A stretch of DNA of 64,000 bases from Pseudomonadota bacterium. GTDB lineage: Bacteria; Pseudomonadota; Alphaproteobacteria; Sphingomonadales; Govanellaceae. Where the stretch lies: contig QEVO01000001.1 in NCBI GenBank assembly GCA_003577275.1, positions 62,001 through 126,000 on the forward strand. The letters are read 5' to 3'. This document shows, one piece after another, positions 37,484 through 45,709 of the stretch. Within the stretch, counting starts at the first letter, position 1, and each line of letters opens with the position of its first letter. A model generated the notes under the pieces. It made no database searches. It was not told where the DNA came from and worked only from the letters and a program-made list of their open reading frames with translations. Both the position numbers and the translations under genes were made by a program.

Positions 37484-38011
37484 ATGACCGATAAATCCTT
37501 TCATCCCCTTGAAGGCGGCTGCGATTGCGGGCGGGTGCGCTACCGTCTGGAATCGCCGCCCATGTTCGTCCATTGCTGCCACTGCCGTTGGTGCCAGCGC
37601 GAGACGGGGGCGTCGTTCGCGCTCAACGCCCTGATCGAGGCGGATCGGGTGACGCTGTTAAAAGAAGCACCGGAGCTTATCAATACCCCGTCCGCAAGCG
37701 GCGCCGGGCAATTGATCGCTCGCTGTCCGCTTTGCCGCATCGCGGTGTGGAGCCATTATCGAAGCGCCGGCCCCTTCATCAGTTTCATCCGCGTCGGCAG
37801 CTTGGACGATCCCGACCAACTGCCGCCCGACATTCACATCTTCACGGCTTCAAAACAGCCCTGGGTGGCGCTGCCGCCGGGTGCGGCGGTGATGACGGAA
37901 TATTACGATCGCAAGCAATACTGGCCCACGGACAGCCTGCAGCGTTACGAGGCGCTGTTGCCGAAGATCAACGCCTACCGCGCCGCCAAAGCGGAGCAAG
38001 CTCCAATTTGA
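37484..38011 (+). CDS. GFA family protein (glutathione-dependent formaldehyde-activating enzyme-like)
   Basis: This 175-aa zinc-binding protein has the GFA/CENP-V signature: C13 and C15 (GGCDCGRVRY), C31-C34-C37 (HCCHCRWCQ) and C81/C84 (RCPLC). The family is named for S-hydroxymethylglutathione synthase (Gfa), but most members have other or unknown roles. No formaldehyde oxidation genes adjoin it. GC-rich composition resumes here, so it marks the right border of the AT-rich island. The DUF1203 gene follows 63 bases later. Confidence 0.88.
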   Translation: MTDKSFHPLEGGCDCGRVRYRLESPPMFVHCCHCRWCQRETGASFALNALIEADRVTLLKEAPELINTPSASGAGQLIARCPLCRIAVWSHYRSAGPFISFIRVGSLDDPDQLPPDIHIFTASKQPWVALPPGAAVMTEYYDRKQYWPTDSLQRYEALLPKINAYRAAKAEQAPI

Positions 38012-38074
38012 CCGCAAGAAGCGGGAAGCGTGGCGTCTCCCGTCGCCTTAAGAAGGACGGGAAAGGAGACGGCC

Positions 38075-38542
38075 ATGACCTTCCGTATTTCCGCCCTGCC
38101 GCGCGCGAGCTTTGCCCCGTTGTGGGCGCTGAGTGACGAGGACTTAGCCCGCAACGGCGCGCGCCGCTGCGTGGTTACCGCCAAGCCCGGTTTTCCCTGC
38201 CGGGTCAGCCTCATGGATGCGGAGGTGGGCGAGGAGGTGCTGCTCATCAACTTCGAACACCAGCCGGCCGCCACGCCGTTTCGCGCCAGCCATGCGGTGT
38301 ACGTCCGTCCCCAGGCGGAGGAAGCGAACCTGGCGGCCGGCGAGGTGCCGGCTCTGCTGCGTTGCCGCCTGTTGTCGCTGCGCGCCTTCGATGCGGCGGG
38401 GATGATGGTGGATGCCGAGGTGACGGCGGGCGCGGATATCGAGAGCCTCATTAACCAGCTATTCGCCGATCCGCGCGCGGCCTATATCCACGCCCACGCG
38501 GCCAAGGCCGGCTGCTATCTGGCGCGCATCGATCGGGGGTGA
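38075..38542 (+). CDS. DUF1203 domain protein
   Basis: This 155-aa soluble protein starts at ATG 38075 with GGAAAGGAG upstream. The pattern FPCRVSLMDAEVGEEVLLINFEHQP (in part), then AVYVRPQAEE and a C-terminal YIHAHAAKAGCYLARI, is typical of DUF1203, a family without an established function. It lacks membrane segments. It lies downstream of the GFA gene on the same strand and converges on the GntR regulator. Confidence 0.8.
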   Translation: MTFRISALPRASFAPLWALSDEDLARNGARRCVVTAKPGFPCRVSLMDAEVGEEVLLINFEHQPAATPFRASHAVYVRPQAEEANLAAGEVPALLRCRLLSLRAFDAAGMMVDAEVTAGADIESLINQLFADPRAAYIHAHAAKAGCYLARIDRG

Positions 38543-38564
38543 GGAGTGTTCGCCGCGGGCGCGG

Positions 38565-39299
38565 TCAGCCTCTTGCCGCGGCGCGCTGTTCGCGCGCCTT
38601 GCCGCCCAGTTGGGCGGTGTAGGACGCCAATTCGAGAAGCGCCGCTTCCGCCGCGCCGGCGTCTCGACCGTCGATGGCGTCGGCGATGCGCCGATGGAGG
38701 GCGATGATCCGCTCCCGGGACCGGGTGCGGAAGGTGACCATGTTCATCAATGGCTGCATCGCCTCGACGGCGCCGGCGAGGTGCAGGGACAGGATGGGAT
38801 TGCCGGCTGCCTCAACGAGCGCCCGATGAAAAGCGACGTCGGAGGCGCAAAAGGCCTGGTCGTCCAAGCCGTCGGTGCCCTGGCGGGCGATTTCGGCCCG
38901 CATCGCCGCCAGATGGGTCGGCAGGCGGCGCTCGGCGGCCAGCGGCAGACAGGCCCGCTCCAGCGCATAGCGCGCCTCGCAGGCGGTTTCAAAATCGATG
39001 GCGTTCATGGACAACAGCAGGGTAGAGGAGGTGACCAGGCTGTTTTGCACTTCCTCGAAACTTACCCGATTGACGAACGCGCCGCCGGCGGCGCCGCGCT
39101 GGGTGCGGATCAAGTTCTGCGCCGCCAGCCGCTTCAAGGCTTCCCGCACCGTCGGTCGGGAAACGCCGAACGTCTCGGCAAGGTCGGATTCCGACGGCAG
39201 GCGCGCGTCGACCGTCAGTTTTCCGGTGATGATCGCCTCCCGAATGGCGTTGGCGATCTGCGCCGAATATTCCCCAGCGGTTTTGAGCTCGGTTTTCAT
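38565..39299 (-). CDS. GntR family regulator, FadR/FCD subfamily
   Basis: This 244-aa regulator has an N-terminal winged HTH (about 8-75) with LPSESDLAETFGVSRPTVREAL and LAAQNLIRTQRGAAGG, followed by an FCD ligand-binding domain. In that domain, the Asp/His residues that normally bind metal appear in SDVAFHRALVEAAGNPIL. FCD regulators usually respond to carboxylic acids. The gene is divergent from the DUF2182-DUF1326 pair, and the 101-base spacer holds a clear palindrome, so autoregulation and control of that pair are likely. Confidence 0.92.
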   Translation of the reverse strand: MKTELKTAGEYSAQIANAIREAIITGKLTVDARLPSESDLAETFGVSRPTVREALKRLAAQNLIRTQRGAAGGAFVNRVSFEEVQNSLVTSSTLLLSMNAIDFETACEARYALERACLPLAAERRLPTHLAAMRAEIARQGTDGLDDQAFCASDVAFHRALVEAAGNPILSLHLAGAVEAMQPLMNMVTFRTRSRERIIALHRRIADAIDGRDAGAAEAALLELASYTAQLGGKAREQRAAARG

Positions 39300-39319
39300 C
39301 TTATGGCCCGTTTTTTATT

Positions 39320-39343
39320 TGTCAGACATTTAAATGTATGACA
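39320..39343. promoter_or_regulatory. Palindromic GntR (FCD-type) operator
   Basis: Two half-sites, TGTCAGACA (39320-39328) and TGTATGACA (39335-39343), flank a central TTTAAA. The whole 24-bp block is palindromic except for one mismatched pair. Each half fits the GT-N3-AC core of FadR/VanR-type sites. It lies in the divergent spacer next to a GntR/FCD gene. Confidence 0.75.
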
Positions 39344-39400
39344 TTTATTAATCCTATCCGATTCCGGCTCCAAGGCAACGGAAATTCGAGGGATGGAAAC

Positions 39401-40171
39401 ATGGGTGGCTCAGCGCGTTCTCGCCTGATGCCGGGCGTCCATTGGCTGGTCTTCTACCTGCTGCTGCTGGCGGCATGGGCGGCGATTTACCTGATGCAGA
39501 CGCCGCCGCTTGCCGAACCGGCAACGGTTTTCGCGGCGGCTTGGTGGGCAGGGCTTTGCTCGGCCGGGGCCAATACCATGGACTTGCCGACGGCGGCGGT
39601 CATGTGGGCGTTGATGGCGGCCGGCATGATGACGCCAACCTTCCTGCCGGCTCTGGCGACCTATGACGACTTGATGCGGGCCGGCGCGGCGCAGAGCTCG
39701 GGGTTTTGGGCGCTCCTGGCCGGCTATTTGAGCGTGTGGCTGGCGTTTGCCCTGCTCGCCGCGCAGCTGCAGGTGACGCTGGCGGCGGCCGGCCTTCTCA
39801 CGGCGCAGGGTGAGAGTGTTTCCCGCTGGCTGACGGCGGGATTGCTGGCGTTGGCGGGGGGCTATCAGTTCTCGGCCATCAAGGCGGCGTGTCTCAGCCG
39901 CTGCCGGCGGCCGCTGGCGTTCTTCATGCAGTATTGGCGGGAAGGTCCGTGGGGAGCGGCCGTCATGGGGTTGCGGCTTGGCGGTTTGTGCTTGGGCTGC
40001 TGCTGGGCGTTGATGCTGCTGGCCTTTATCGGCGGCGCCATGAACCTCTTTTGGATGGGACTCGGCATGGTGCTGATGACCTTGGAGAAATTACCGGATG
40101 TCGGCCGTCTTCTGAGCTGGCCCTTGGGCGGGCTCCTGTTGCTGGCGGCGGCATGGGTGTTGGTGATGTGA
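39401..40171 (+). CDS. DUF2182 integral membrane protein
   Basis: This protein is 256 aa from ATG 39401 (an in-frame start at 39338 would add 21 residues that run through the operator region). It has about six to seven hydrophobic segments. Hallmarks include WALMAAGMMTPTFLPALATY and a C-terminal GLRLGGLCLGCCWALMLL with a Cys-Cys pair, after KAACLSRCRRP. DUF2182 proteins are described as predicted metal-binding membrane proteins of unknown function. It lies 17 bases upstream of a DUF1326 gene, a pairing that suggests a two-component membrane unit. Confidence 0.82.
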   Translation: MGGSARSRLMPGVHWLVFYLLLLAAWAAIYLMQTPPLAEPATVFAAAWWAGLCSAGANTMDLPTAAVMWALMAAGMMTPTFLPALATYDDLMRAGAAQSSGFWALLAGYLSVWLAFALLAAQLQVTLAAAGLLTAQGESVSRWLTAGLLALAGGYQFSAIKAACLSRCRRPLAFFMQYWREGPWGAAVMGLRLGGLCLGCCWALMLLAFIGGAMNLFWMGLGMVLMTLEKLPDVGRLLSWPLGGLLLLAAAWVLVM

Positions 40172-40188
40172 AGAAAGGACCAGGAACG

Positions 40189-40836
40189 ATGACGAACGCC
40201 GGACAACCATCGTCCATCGGGCAAACGCCATGGACCATCAAGGGCGAGCTTATCCTCAACTGCAACTGCACCGTGTTTTGCCCGTGCGTCGTCAGTTTGG
40301 GCAAGCATCCGCCGACGGAAGGATATTGCCAGGCGTGGGCCGGCGTGCGCATCGATCAGGGACATTATGGCGACACCGATTTATCGGGATTGAATGTCGG
40401 CTTGCTGCTGGAAATTCCCGGCCTGATGGCGCGCGGCAACTGGACGGCGGCAGCCTATATCGATGAGCGCGCCAGCGATGACGCCTATGAAGCACTCATC
40501 AACATTTTCTCCGGCAAGGCGCGCGGCGCCACCGGCCTGTTTGGCGTTTTGGTCAGCACCTTTCTCGGGGCGGAGCGCGCGGCGGTGTCATATGAAACCG
40601 AAGGCAAGGCGCGTCGCTTGATGGTCGGCAAAAAAATCCAAGGAGAGGTGGCGCCGGTCGCGGGCGCCGATCCCCATCAGGATATCGTCGTGACGAACAC
40701 CGGCTACTGGATGGGGCCCGACGTCACCGTCGCCACCGCCACCAAAGGGCGGGTGCGCGCTTACGGCAGGGTGTGGGATTTTGACGGCCGCTCGGCGGAA
40801 ATATGCCAGATCGACTGGCGCGGTCCCGGCAAGTAA
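40189..40836 (+). CDS. DUF1326 domain protein
   Basis: This 215-aa soluble protein starts at ATG 40189 with AGGAAC upstream. The N-terminal motif GELILNCNCTVFCPCVVS holds four closely spaced cysteines (C25, C27, C31, C33), a possible metal or redox site. The rest is beta-rich, with GYWMGPDVTVATATKG typical of the family. Function is not established. It forms an operon with the DUF2182 membrane protein and is probably controlled by the divergent GntR regulator. Confidence 0.83.
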   Translation: MTNAGQPSSIGQTPWTIKGELILNCNCTVFCPCVVSLGKHPPTEGYCQAWAGVRIDQGHYGDTDLSGLNVGLLLEIPGLMARGNWTAAAYIDERASDDAYEALINIFSGKARGATGLFGVLVSTFLGAERAAVSYETEGKARRLMVGKKIQGEVAPVAGADPHQDIVVTNTGYWMGPDVTVATATKGRVRAYGRVWDFDGRSAEICQIDWRGPGK

Positions 40837-40890
40837 CAGCACATTTACCGAACGCGCGGAATTTTTCTCAAAACAGCAGGAAACACGAAC

Positions 40891-41883
40891 GTGACTTTCA
40901 AAGCCTTGATCGTTGAAAAAAATGAAGACGGCGCCACCACAGCCAGCGTGCAGCAAATTGATGACAGCCGATTGCCGGCCGGCGACGTCACCGTCGCGGT
41001 TGAATATTCTACGGTGAACTATAAGGACGGACTTTGCCTTACCACCGGCGGCGGCTTGGTGCGCGCCTATCCCCATGTGCCGGGCATCGATTTCGCCGGC
41101 ACGGTCGAAACCTCATCCGATCCGCGTTACAAGCCGGGTGACAAGGTTGTGCTCACCGGCTGGCGGGTCGGCGAAACCCATTGGGGCGGCTACGCGCAAA
41201 AGGCGCGCGTCAAGGCGGATTGGCTGGTGCCGCTGGCGGACGGCTTGACCACGCGCCAGGCGATGGCGATCGGCACCGCCGGATTCACCGCCATGCTGGC
41301 GATCCTGGCGCTCGAGGATCATGGCTTGAAACCTGAGCAGGGGGAAGTGTTGGTGACCGGCGCCGCCGGCGGCGTGGGCTCGGTTGCCACTGCCGTGCTG
41401 GCCAAGCTCGGCTACAAAGTGGCGGCGGTTACGGGACGGGCTGAGACGGAATCATATTTGCGCGATCTTGGCGCGGCGCGCATCGTGCCGCGCGCCGAAT
41501 TGGCGGAAACCGTGAAGCGCCCCCTGGAGACGGAAACCTGGGCCGGCTGCATCGACGCCGTCGGCGGCGCCATGCTGGCGCGGATCTTGGGGCAGATGCG
41601 CTATGGCGCTTCCGTCGCCGCGGTTGGCCTTGCCGGCGGCGCGGCGCTGCCCGCTACCGTCATTCCGTTCATATTGCGGGGCGTCAACCTTCTCGGCATC
41701 GATTCCGTGATGCGCCCCTATGCCGATCGCCTGCGCGTCTGGCGGCGTCTGGCGGCGGATCTGCCGAAGCATAAATTGGAAGCCATGATCGAACCGGCAG
41801 GGCTTGCCGATCTGCCGCGCTTGGGCGCGGCGATCCTGAAGGGCCAGGTCAAGGGCCGCATTGTTGTTGATGTGAATGCTTAA
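40891..41883 (+). CDS. acuI: Acrylyl-CoA reductase AcuI-like (YhdH/YhfP family)
   Basis: This 330-aa MDR-superfamily oxidoreductase starts at GTG 40891. It has the NADPH-binding pattern VLVTGAAGGVGSVATAVLAKLG and family motifs NYKDGLCLTTGGGLVR, VPGIDFAG and GTAGFTAMLAIL. It lacks zinc-ligand cysteines. AcuI reduces acryloyl-CoA to propionyl-CoA and detoxifies acrylate formed from DMSP or 3-hydroxypropionate. No other DMSP genes are visible. It may be read through from the DUF1326 gene 54 bases upstream. It ends just before a convergent tRNA-Gly gene. Confidence 0.9.
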   Translation: MTFKALIVEKNEDGATTASVQQIDDSRLPAGDVTVAVEYSTVNYKDGLCLTTGGGLVRAYPHVPGIDFAGTVETSSDPRYKPGDKVVLTGWRVGETHWGGYAQKARVKADWLVPLADGLTTRQAMAIGTAGFTAMLAILALEDHGLKPEQGEVLVTGAAGGVGSVATAVLAKLGYKVAAVTGRAETESYLRDLGAARIVPRAELAETVKRPLETETWAGCIDAVGGAMLARILGQMRYGASVAAVGLAGGAALPATVIPFILRGVNLLGIDSVMRPYADRLRVWRRLAADLPKHKLEAMIEPAGLADLPRLGAAILKGQVKGRIVVDVNA

Positions 41884-41886
41884 ATC

Positions 41887-41961
41887 TGGAGCGGGCGATG
41901 AGATTCGAACTCACGACCCCAACCTTGGCAAGGTTGTGCTCTACCCCTGAGCTACGCCCGC
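41887..41961 (-). tRNA. tRNA-Gly (GCC)
   Basis: On the minus strand the sequence begins GCGGGCGTAGCTCAGGGGTA and ends CGCCCGCTCCA. The acceptor stem pairs GCGGGCG with CGCCCGC, and the T-loop GTTCGAATC is standard. The anticodon loop TTGCCAA puts GCC at 41929-41927, reading GGC/GGU glycine codons. The terminal CCA is encoded (75 nt in all). Confidence 0.97.
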
Positions 41962-42017
41962 GGCTCCATCTGGATTAAGGACCGAAGGGCAAAGGCCCGG
42001 GTCCCTAGGCGGTCGCG

Positions 42018-42045
42018 ATATTACGCAAACACCGCCCCAATGCAA
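42018..42045 (-). promoter_or_regulatory. Promoter of tRNA-Gly
   Basis: On the minus strand, TTGCAT (42045-42040) and TAATAT (42023-42018) are 16 bases apart. The expected start near 42011 gives a leader of about 50 nt before the tRNA. The remainder of the spacer up to the ada gene shows no other gene. Confidence 0.65.
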
Positions 42046-42182
42046 GCCCTAAAAGCGGCCGGGCCGGGCTTCCGCCCCGCCTGCGGCTCGGGGATTTGAC
42101 CGCAAGAGACGGAGCGCCAAGCGTCCCCGCCCTCGTCATCATGGCCGGCAGGTCCTATGATGGAAGAGGAAGGATGAGAACC

Positions 42183-43277
42183 ATGACCGCCGTTCCCACA
42201 GCGCCCGCCGCCTTTGCGAAGACCACGGATGCCGCCTTGAACCCGGACGACTGTTGGGATGCCGTGCTGCGCCGCGACGCCGCCGATGACGGGCGGTTCT
42301 ACTTTTCGGTCGCCACCACCGGCGTCTATTGCCGGCCGTCCTGTCCCGCCCGGCGGCCGAAGCGGGAGAATGTGCGCTTTCACGCCAGCCGGGAGGCGGC
42401 CGAGCGGGCGGGCTTTCGCCCCTGCCGGCGCTGCCGTCCCGACGCCCCGTCGATCGGGGAGAGGTACGCCAACCTGGCGGCCGAAGCCTGCCGTCTCATC
42501 GAGAGCGCCGAGGAGGCCCCCGACCTTGCCGCCCTGGCCCGGCAAGCGGGGATGAGTCCCTATCATTTCCATCGTGTTTTCAAGGCGGTGACGGGCGTTA
42601 CGCCGAAGGCTTACGCGGCCGCCCACCGCCGCCAGCGGGTGCGGGAAGCCTTGACCCGGCCGCAGAGCGTGACCGCCGCCCTCTATGACGCCGGCTTTAA
42701 TTCCAGCGGCCGGTTTTACGCCGCCGCCCCCTCGACGCTCGGCATGCGGCCCGGCGACTATAAGGCCGGCGGCGCGAACGTCGTGGTGCGCTATGCCATA
42801 ACCGAGTGCTCGCTGGGCTTCATCCTGGTGGCCGCCACCGCGAAGGGGGTGTGCGCCATCCTTATGGGCGACGCCCCCGAGCCCTTGGCGCGCGACCTGG
42901 CACGCCGGTTTCAGAAGGCGCAATTGATCGGCGGCGATGCGGCGTTTGGCGAGACGGTGGCCGCCGTGGTGGATTTCGTGGAAGCGCCCGAGCGGCCCTT
43001 TCCGCTGCCCCTCGACATTCGCGGCACCGCTTTTCAAGAAAGGGTATGGCGGGCGCTGCAGGAAATCCCGCTGGGCCAGACCGCCAGTTACACGGAGATC
43101 GCCGCCAAGCTGGGCCGTCCCCGGGCGGTGCGCGCGGTGGCCGGGGCCTGCGCGCAAAACCCGCTGGCCGTCGCCATTCCTTGCCACCGGGTGGTGCGGG
43201 CCGACGGCGGGCTTGCCGGCTACCGCTGGGGGCTTAAACGCAAAGAGGCGCTCTTGGCGCGGGAGGCTTCGGACTGA
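42183..43277 (+). CDS. ada: Ada: methylphosphotriester/O6-methylguanine-DNA methyltransferase and AraC-type regulator
   Basis: This is a 364-aa protein from ATG 42183 (GAGGAAGG upstream). The N-terminal Zn domain has C50, C54, C81 and C84 (VYCRPSC and PCRRCRPD), where one Cys takes methyl from phosphotriesters. An AraC-type HTH follows (LARQAGMSPYHFHRVFKAVT, about 120-200). The C-terminal methyltransferase has active-site C334 in PLAVAIPCHRVV. It repairs alkylated DNA and, once methylated, activates the adaptive response. No alkB or alkA gene is adjacent. Confidence 0.96.
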   Translation: MTAVPTAPAAFAKTTDAALNPDDCWDAVLRRDAADDGRFYFSVATTGVYCRPSCPARRPKRENVRFHASREAAERAGFRPCRRCRPDAPSIGERYANLAAEACRLIESAEEAPDLAALARQAGMSPYHFHRVFKAVTGVTPKAYAAAHRRQRVREALTRPQSVTAALYDAGFNSSGRFYAAAPSTLGMRPGDYKAGGANVVVRYAITECSLGFILVAATAKGVCAILMGDAPEPLARDLARRFQKAQLIGGDAAFGETVAAVVDFVEAPERPFPLPLDIRGTAFQERVWRALQEIPLGQTASYTEIAAKLGRPRAVRAVAGACAQNPLAVAIPCHRVVRADGGLAGYRWGLKRKEALLAREASD

Positions 43278-43337
43278 CTAATGGATTGCGCGTCAATGGC
43301 CCTGCGGCTATGGAACGTACCCGAAAGGGGAAACGCC

Positions 43338-43844
43338 ATGCCGGCCAGCGAACAGGATCTGTTGACGCTTCTCGACAGCTTAAGCATCGCCCACGCCACC
43401 CACCGCCACGCCCCGGTGTTCACGGTGGCGGAAAGCCAGGAGTTGCGCGGGGCGTTGCCCGGCGGCCATTCCAAGAACCTATTCTTGAAGGACAAGAAGG
43501 ACCGTTATCTGCTGGCGGTGGTGGATGAAGCGCGGCGGGTGGAGTTAAAGGCGTTGGGCAGGGCGCCGGGCCTTGCCTTCGACCGCCTCAGCTTCGCCAG
43601 CGCCGAGCGCCTGGCCGAGGTGCTGGGGATCAGCCCCGGGTCGGTCACCCCCTTTGCGCTGATGAACGCCCGAGGTCGGCGCGATCTGACGGTGGTGCTG
43701 GATGCCGCGCTGATGCGCCATAACTCCTTGAACTTTCATCCTCTCCATAACGCCGCCACCACCGCCATCGCGGCCGATGATCTTATCGCCTTCATCCGTC
43801 ACTGCGGTTTTGCGCCGATCGTCCTTGATTTCGACGCCCTTTAA
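43338..43844 (+). CDS. Prolyl-tRNA deacylase (ProX/YbaK family)
   Basis: This 168-aa protein starts at ATG 43338 with GGGGAAAC upstream. It is a free-standing trans-editing domain that clears mischarged Ala-tRNA(Pro) (ProXp-ala type). Visible features are HAPVFTVAES, GGHSKNLFLKDKKD with the conserved Lys, and GSVTPFALMNARGRRDLTVVLD. Length is typical of PrdX-like proteins. It follows ada after 60 bases and precedes the thioredoxin gene. Confidence 0.92.
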   Translation: MPASEQDLLTLLDSLSIAHATHRHAPVFTVAESQELRGALPGGHSKNLFLKDKKDRYLLAVVDEARRVELKALGRAPGLAFDRLSFASAERLAEVLGISPGSVTPFALMNARGRRDLTVVLDAALMRHNSLNFHPLHNAATTAIAADDLIAFIRHCGFAPIVLDFDAL

Positions 43845-43918
43845 AGTTCGGCTTTCGATGGCTATATGAACGGCGTAAACTAAATAGGTAAAGTAACGGC
43901 TACAAAAACGGGGCACCC

Positions 43919-44842
43919 ATGGAAACCATCATCGGTCAAAAAGGTTCGGCGGCAGCCGGCGGCAACGGCGCCGTCATCAAGGACGCCACCGCCGCCACCT
44001 TCATGGCCGACGTGGTGCAGGCCTCCATGCAGGTGCCGGTGCTGGTGGATTTCTGGGCTCCCTGGTGCCAGCCCTGCAAGCAGCTCACCCCGGCCCTGGA
44101 AAAGGTGGTGAGCGAGGCCAAGGGCGCGGTGCGGCTGGTCAAGGTCAACATCGACGACAACCAGATGATCGCCCAGCAGCTGCGCATCCAGTCGGTGCCC
44201 ACGGTGCTGGTGTTTCACCGCGGCCAGCCCATTGACGGTTTCCAGGGAGCGGTGCCGGAAAGCCAATTAAAGCAGTTCGTGCAGGCGCTGATCGGCCCCG
44301 GCGCCGGCGGCGGCCACGAGGTCGCGCCGCTGATGGAGGCCGCCGAGCGCGCCTTTGAAGCCGGCGACATGACTGGAGCGGCGGCGCTGTTTGCCGAAGT
44401 GTTGAAGCTCGAGCCGGCAAACCCGGAAGCCATCGCCGGCCTCGCCCATGCCTCGATCCGCGGCAAAAATTACGATCAGGCGCGCGCCGTGTTGGCGCGC
44501 ACGCCGAAGGAACACGAAAACCACACCGATATCGTCGGCGCGCGCGCCGCGCTGGCGCTGGCCGAGGACACAAAAGACGTCGGCGACGTGCAGATGCTGC
44601 TGGCGGACTTGGCCGCCGATCCCGACAATCTCCAGGCGCGCTATGATCTGGCGCTGGCGTTGACCAATGCCGGCGATCACGACGGCGCCGCCAATCATCT
44701 TCTTGAAATCATTCGCCGCAACCGCGCCTGGAACGACGAGGCGGCCAGGAAGCAGCTCATCAAGATGTTCGAGGCGATGGGGCCCGCGAGCCCGTTCACG
44801 CTTGCCAACCGGCGACGCCTGTCGTCGCTCCTGTTCTCATGA
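43919..44842 (+). CDS. Thioredoxin-TPR co-chaperone (CnoX/YbbN-like)
   Basis: This 307-aa cytosolic protein combines a thioredoxin domain (about 22-128, FWAPWCQPCKQL with C50 and C53) with C-terminal TPR-like helices (about 145-300). The architecture is that of CnoX (YbbN), a holdase that protects proteins from oxidative damage and passes them to GroEL. It keeps the CxxC pair, so it is probably redox active, unlike E. coli CnoX. It overlaps the next gene by four bases (ATGA), showing operon coupling with the LON-domain and Trm112 genes. Confidence 0.92.
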   Translation: METIIGQKGSAAAGGNGAVIKDATAATFMADVVQASMQVPVLVDFWAPWCQPCKQLTPALEKVVSEAKGAVRLVKVNIDDNQMIAQQLRIQSVPTVLVFHRGQPIDGFQGAVPESQLKQFVQALIGPGAGGGHEVAPLMEAAERAFEAGDMTGAAALFAEVLKLEPANPEAIAGLAHASIRGKNYDQARAVLARTPKEHENHTDIVGARAALALAEDTKDVGDVQMLLADLAADPDNLQARYDLALALTNAGDHDGAANHLLEIIRRNRAWNDEAARKQLIKMFEAMGPASPFTLANRRRLSSLLFS

Positions 44843-45516
44843 CCGGGTCGTCCTCAGGCGCCGACGTTATTCATGATGCGGACGATCTGCCGCGTGTCAT
44901 CCCGATCTTTCCCCTCGCCGGCGCGCTGTTGCTGCCGCGCGGCAATCTGCCGCTCAATATTTTCGAGCCGCGCTATCTCGCCATGGTCCGCGACGCCCTG
45001 GAGGGCGATCGTCTGATCGGCATGATCCAGCCCTTGGATCCCGAGGACACGCGCAACGAGCCGCCGATTTACGGCATCGGCTGCCTGGGCCGCATCCATG
45101 AGCATCGTGATCTGCCCGATGGCCGCATATTGATCACGCTTACCGGGGTGTCGCGCTTCGAGGTGCGCGAGGAATTGGCGCGCACCACGCCGTACCGCAA
45201 GGCGATGGTGGATTATGATCGCTTCGCCGATGATTGCCGGGTGGTGGAAACCATTAGCCGCGAGGACCGCGCCGCGCTGCTGGATGATTTGAAGCGGTTT
45301 TTCCACTGCCGCGGCCTGTCGCCCGATTGGGACGCCATCACCCAGGCGCCGGACGAGACGCTGGTCAACGCGTTGGCCATGATCTGCCCCTTTGAAGCGA
45401 GCGAGAAACAGGCATTGCTGGAAGCGCCCATGCTTTATGATCGCGCCCGCACCATGTCGACCTTGATGACGTTCGCCATCGCCGAGCCCGGCGAAGGCTC
45501 CGGCGCGGCCCATTGA
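44839..45516 (+). CDS. LON substrate-binding-domain protein
   Basis: This 225-aa protein is homologous to the N-terminal domain of Lon protease: [42 protein letters not shown] and GCLGRI. It has no AAA or protease part, so it is a free-standing family member with unknown activity. Its start overlaps the stop of the CnoX-like gene, and Trm112 follows 10 bases later. That order is common in alphaproteobacteria. Confidence 0.92.
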   Translation: MTGSSSGADVIHDADDLPRVIPIFPLAGALLLPRGNLPLNIFEPRYLAMVRDALEGDRLIGMIQPLDPEDTRNEPPIYGIGCLGRIHEHRDLPDGRILITLTGVSRFEVREELARTTPYRKAMVDYDRFADDCRVVETISREDRAALLDDLKRFFHCRGLSPDWDAITQAPDETLVNALAMICPFEASEKQALLEAPMLYDRARTMSTLMTFAIAEPGEGSGAAH

Positions 45517-45526
45517 GAGGAATACC

Positions 45527-45709
45527 ATGACAGAACAGGCAGCCGTCGATCCCAAGCTGTTGGAAATTCTGGTTTGTCCCTTGACCAAGGGGCCGCTGGA
45601 GTATGATCGCGAACGCGGCGAACTCATCAGCCGCAAGGCGAACCTCGCCTATCCCATCCGCGACGGCGTGCCGATCATGCTCGCCGATGAAGCGCGGCGG
45701 CTGGATTAG
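45527..45709 (+). CDS. Trm112-family protein (UPF0434)
   Basis: This 60-aa protein contains [17 protein letters not shown] and ends [20 protein letters not shown], the pattern of YcaR/UPF0434. Eukaryotic Trm112 activates several methyltransferases; bacterial roles are uncertain. A single Cys in VCPLTK remains of a zinc knuckle. Its stop overlaps by four bases the stop of the convergent UbiH-like gene. Confidence 0.93.
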   Translation: MTEQAAVDPKLLEILVCPLTKGPLEYDRERGELISRKANLAYPIRDGVPIMLADEARRLD

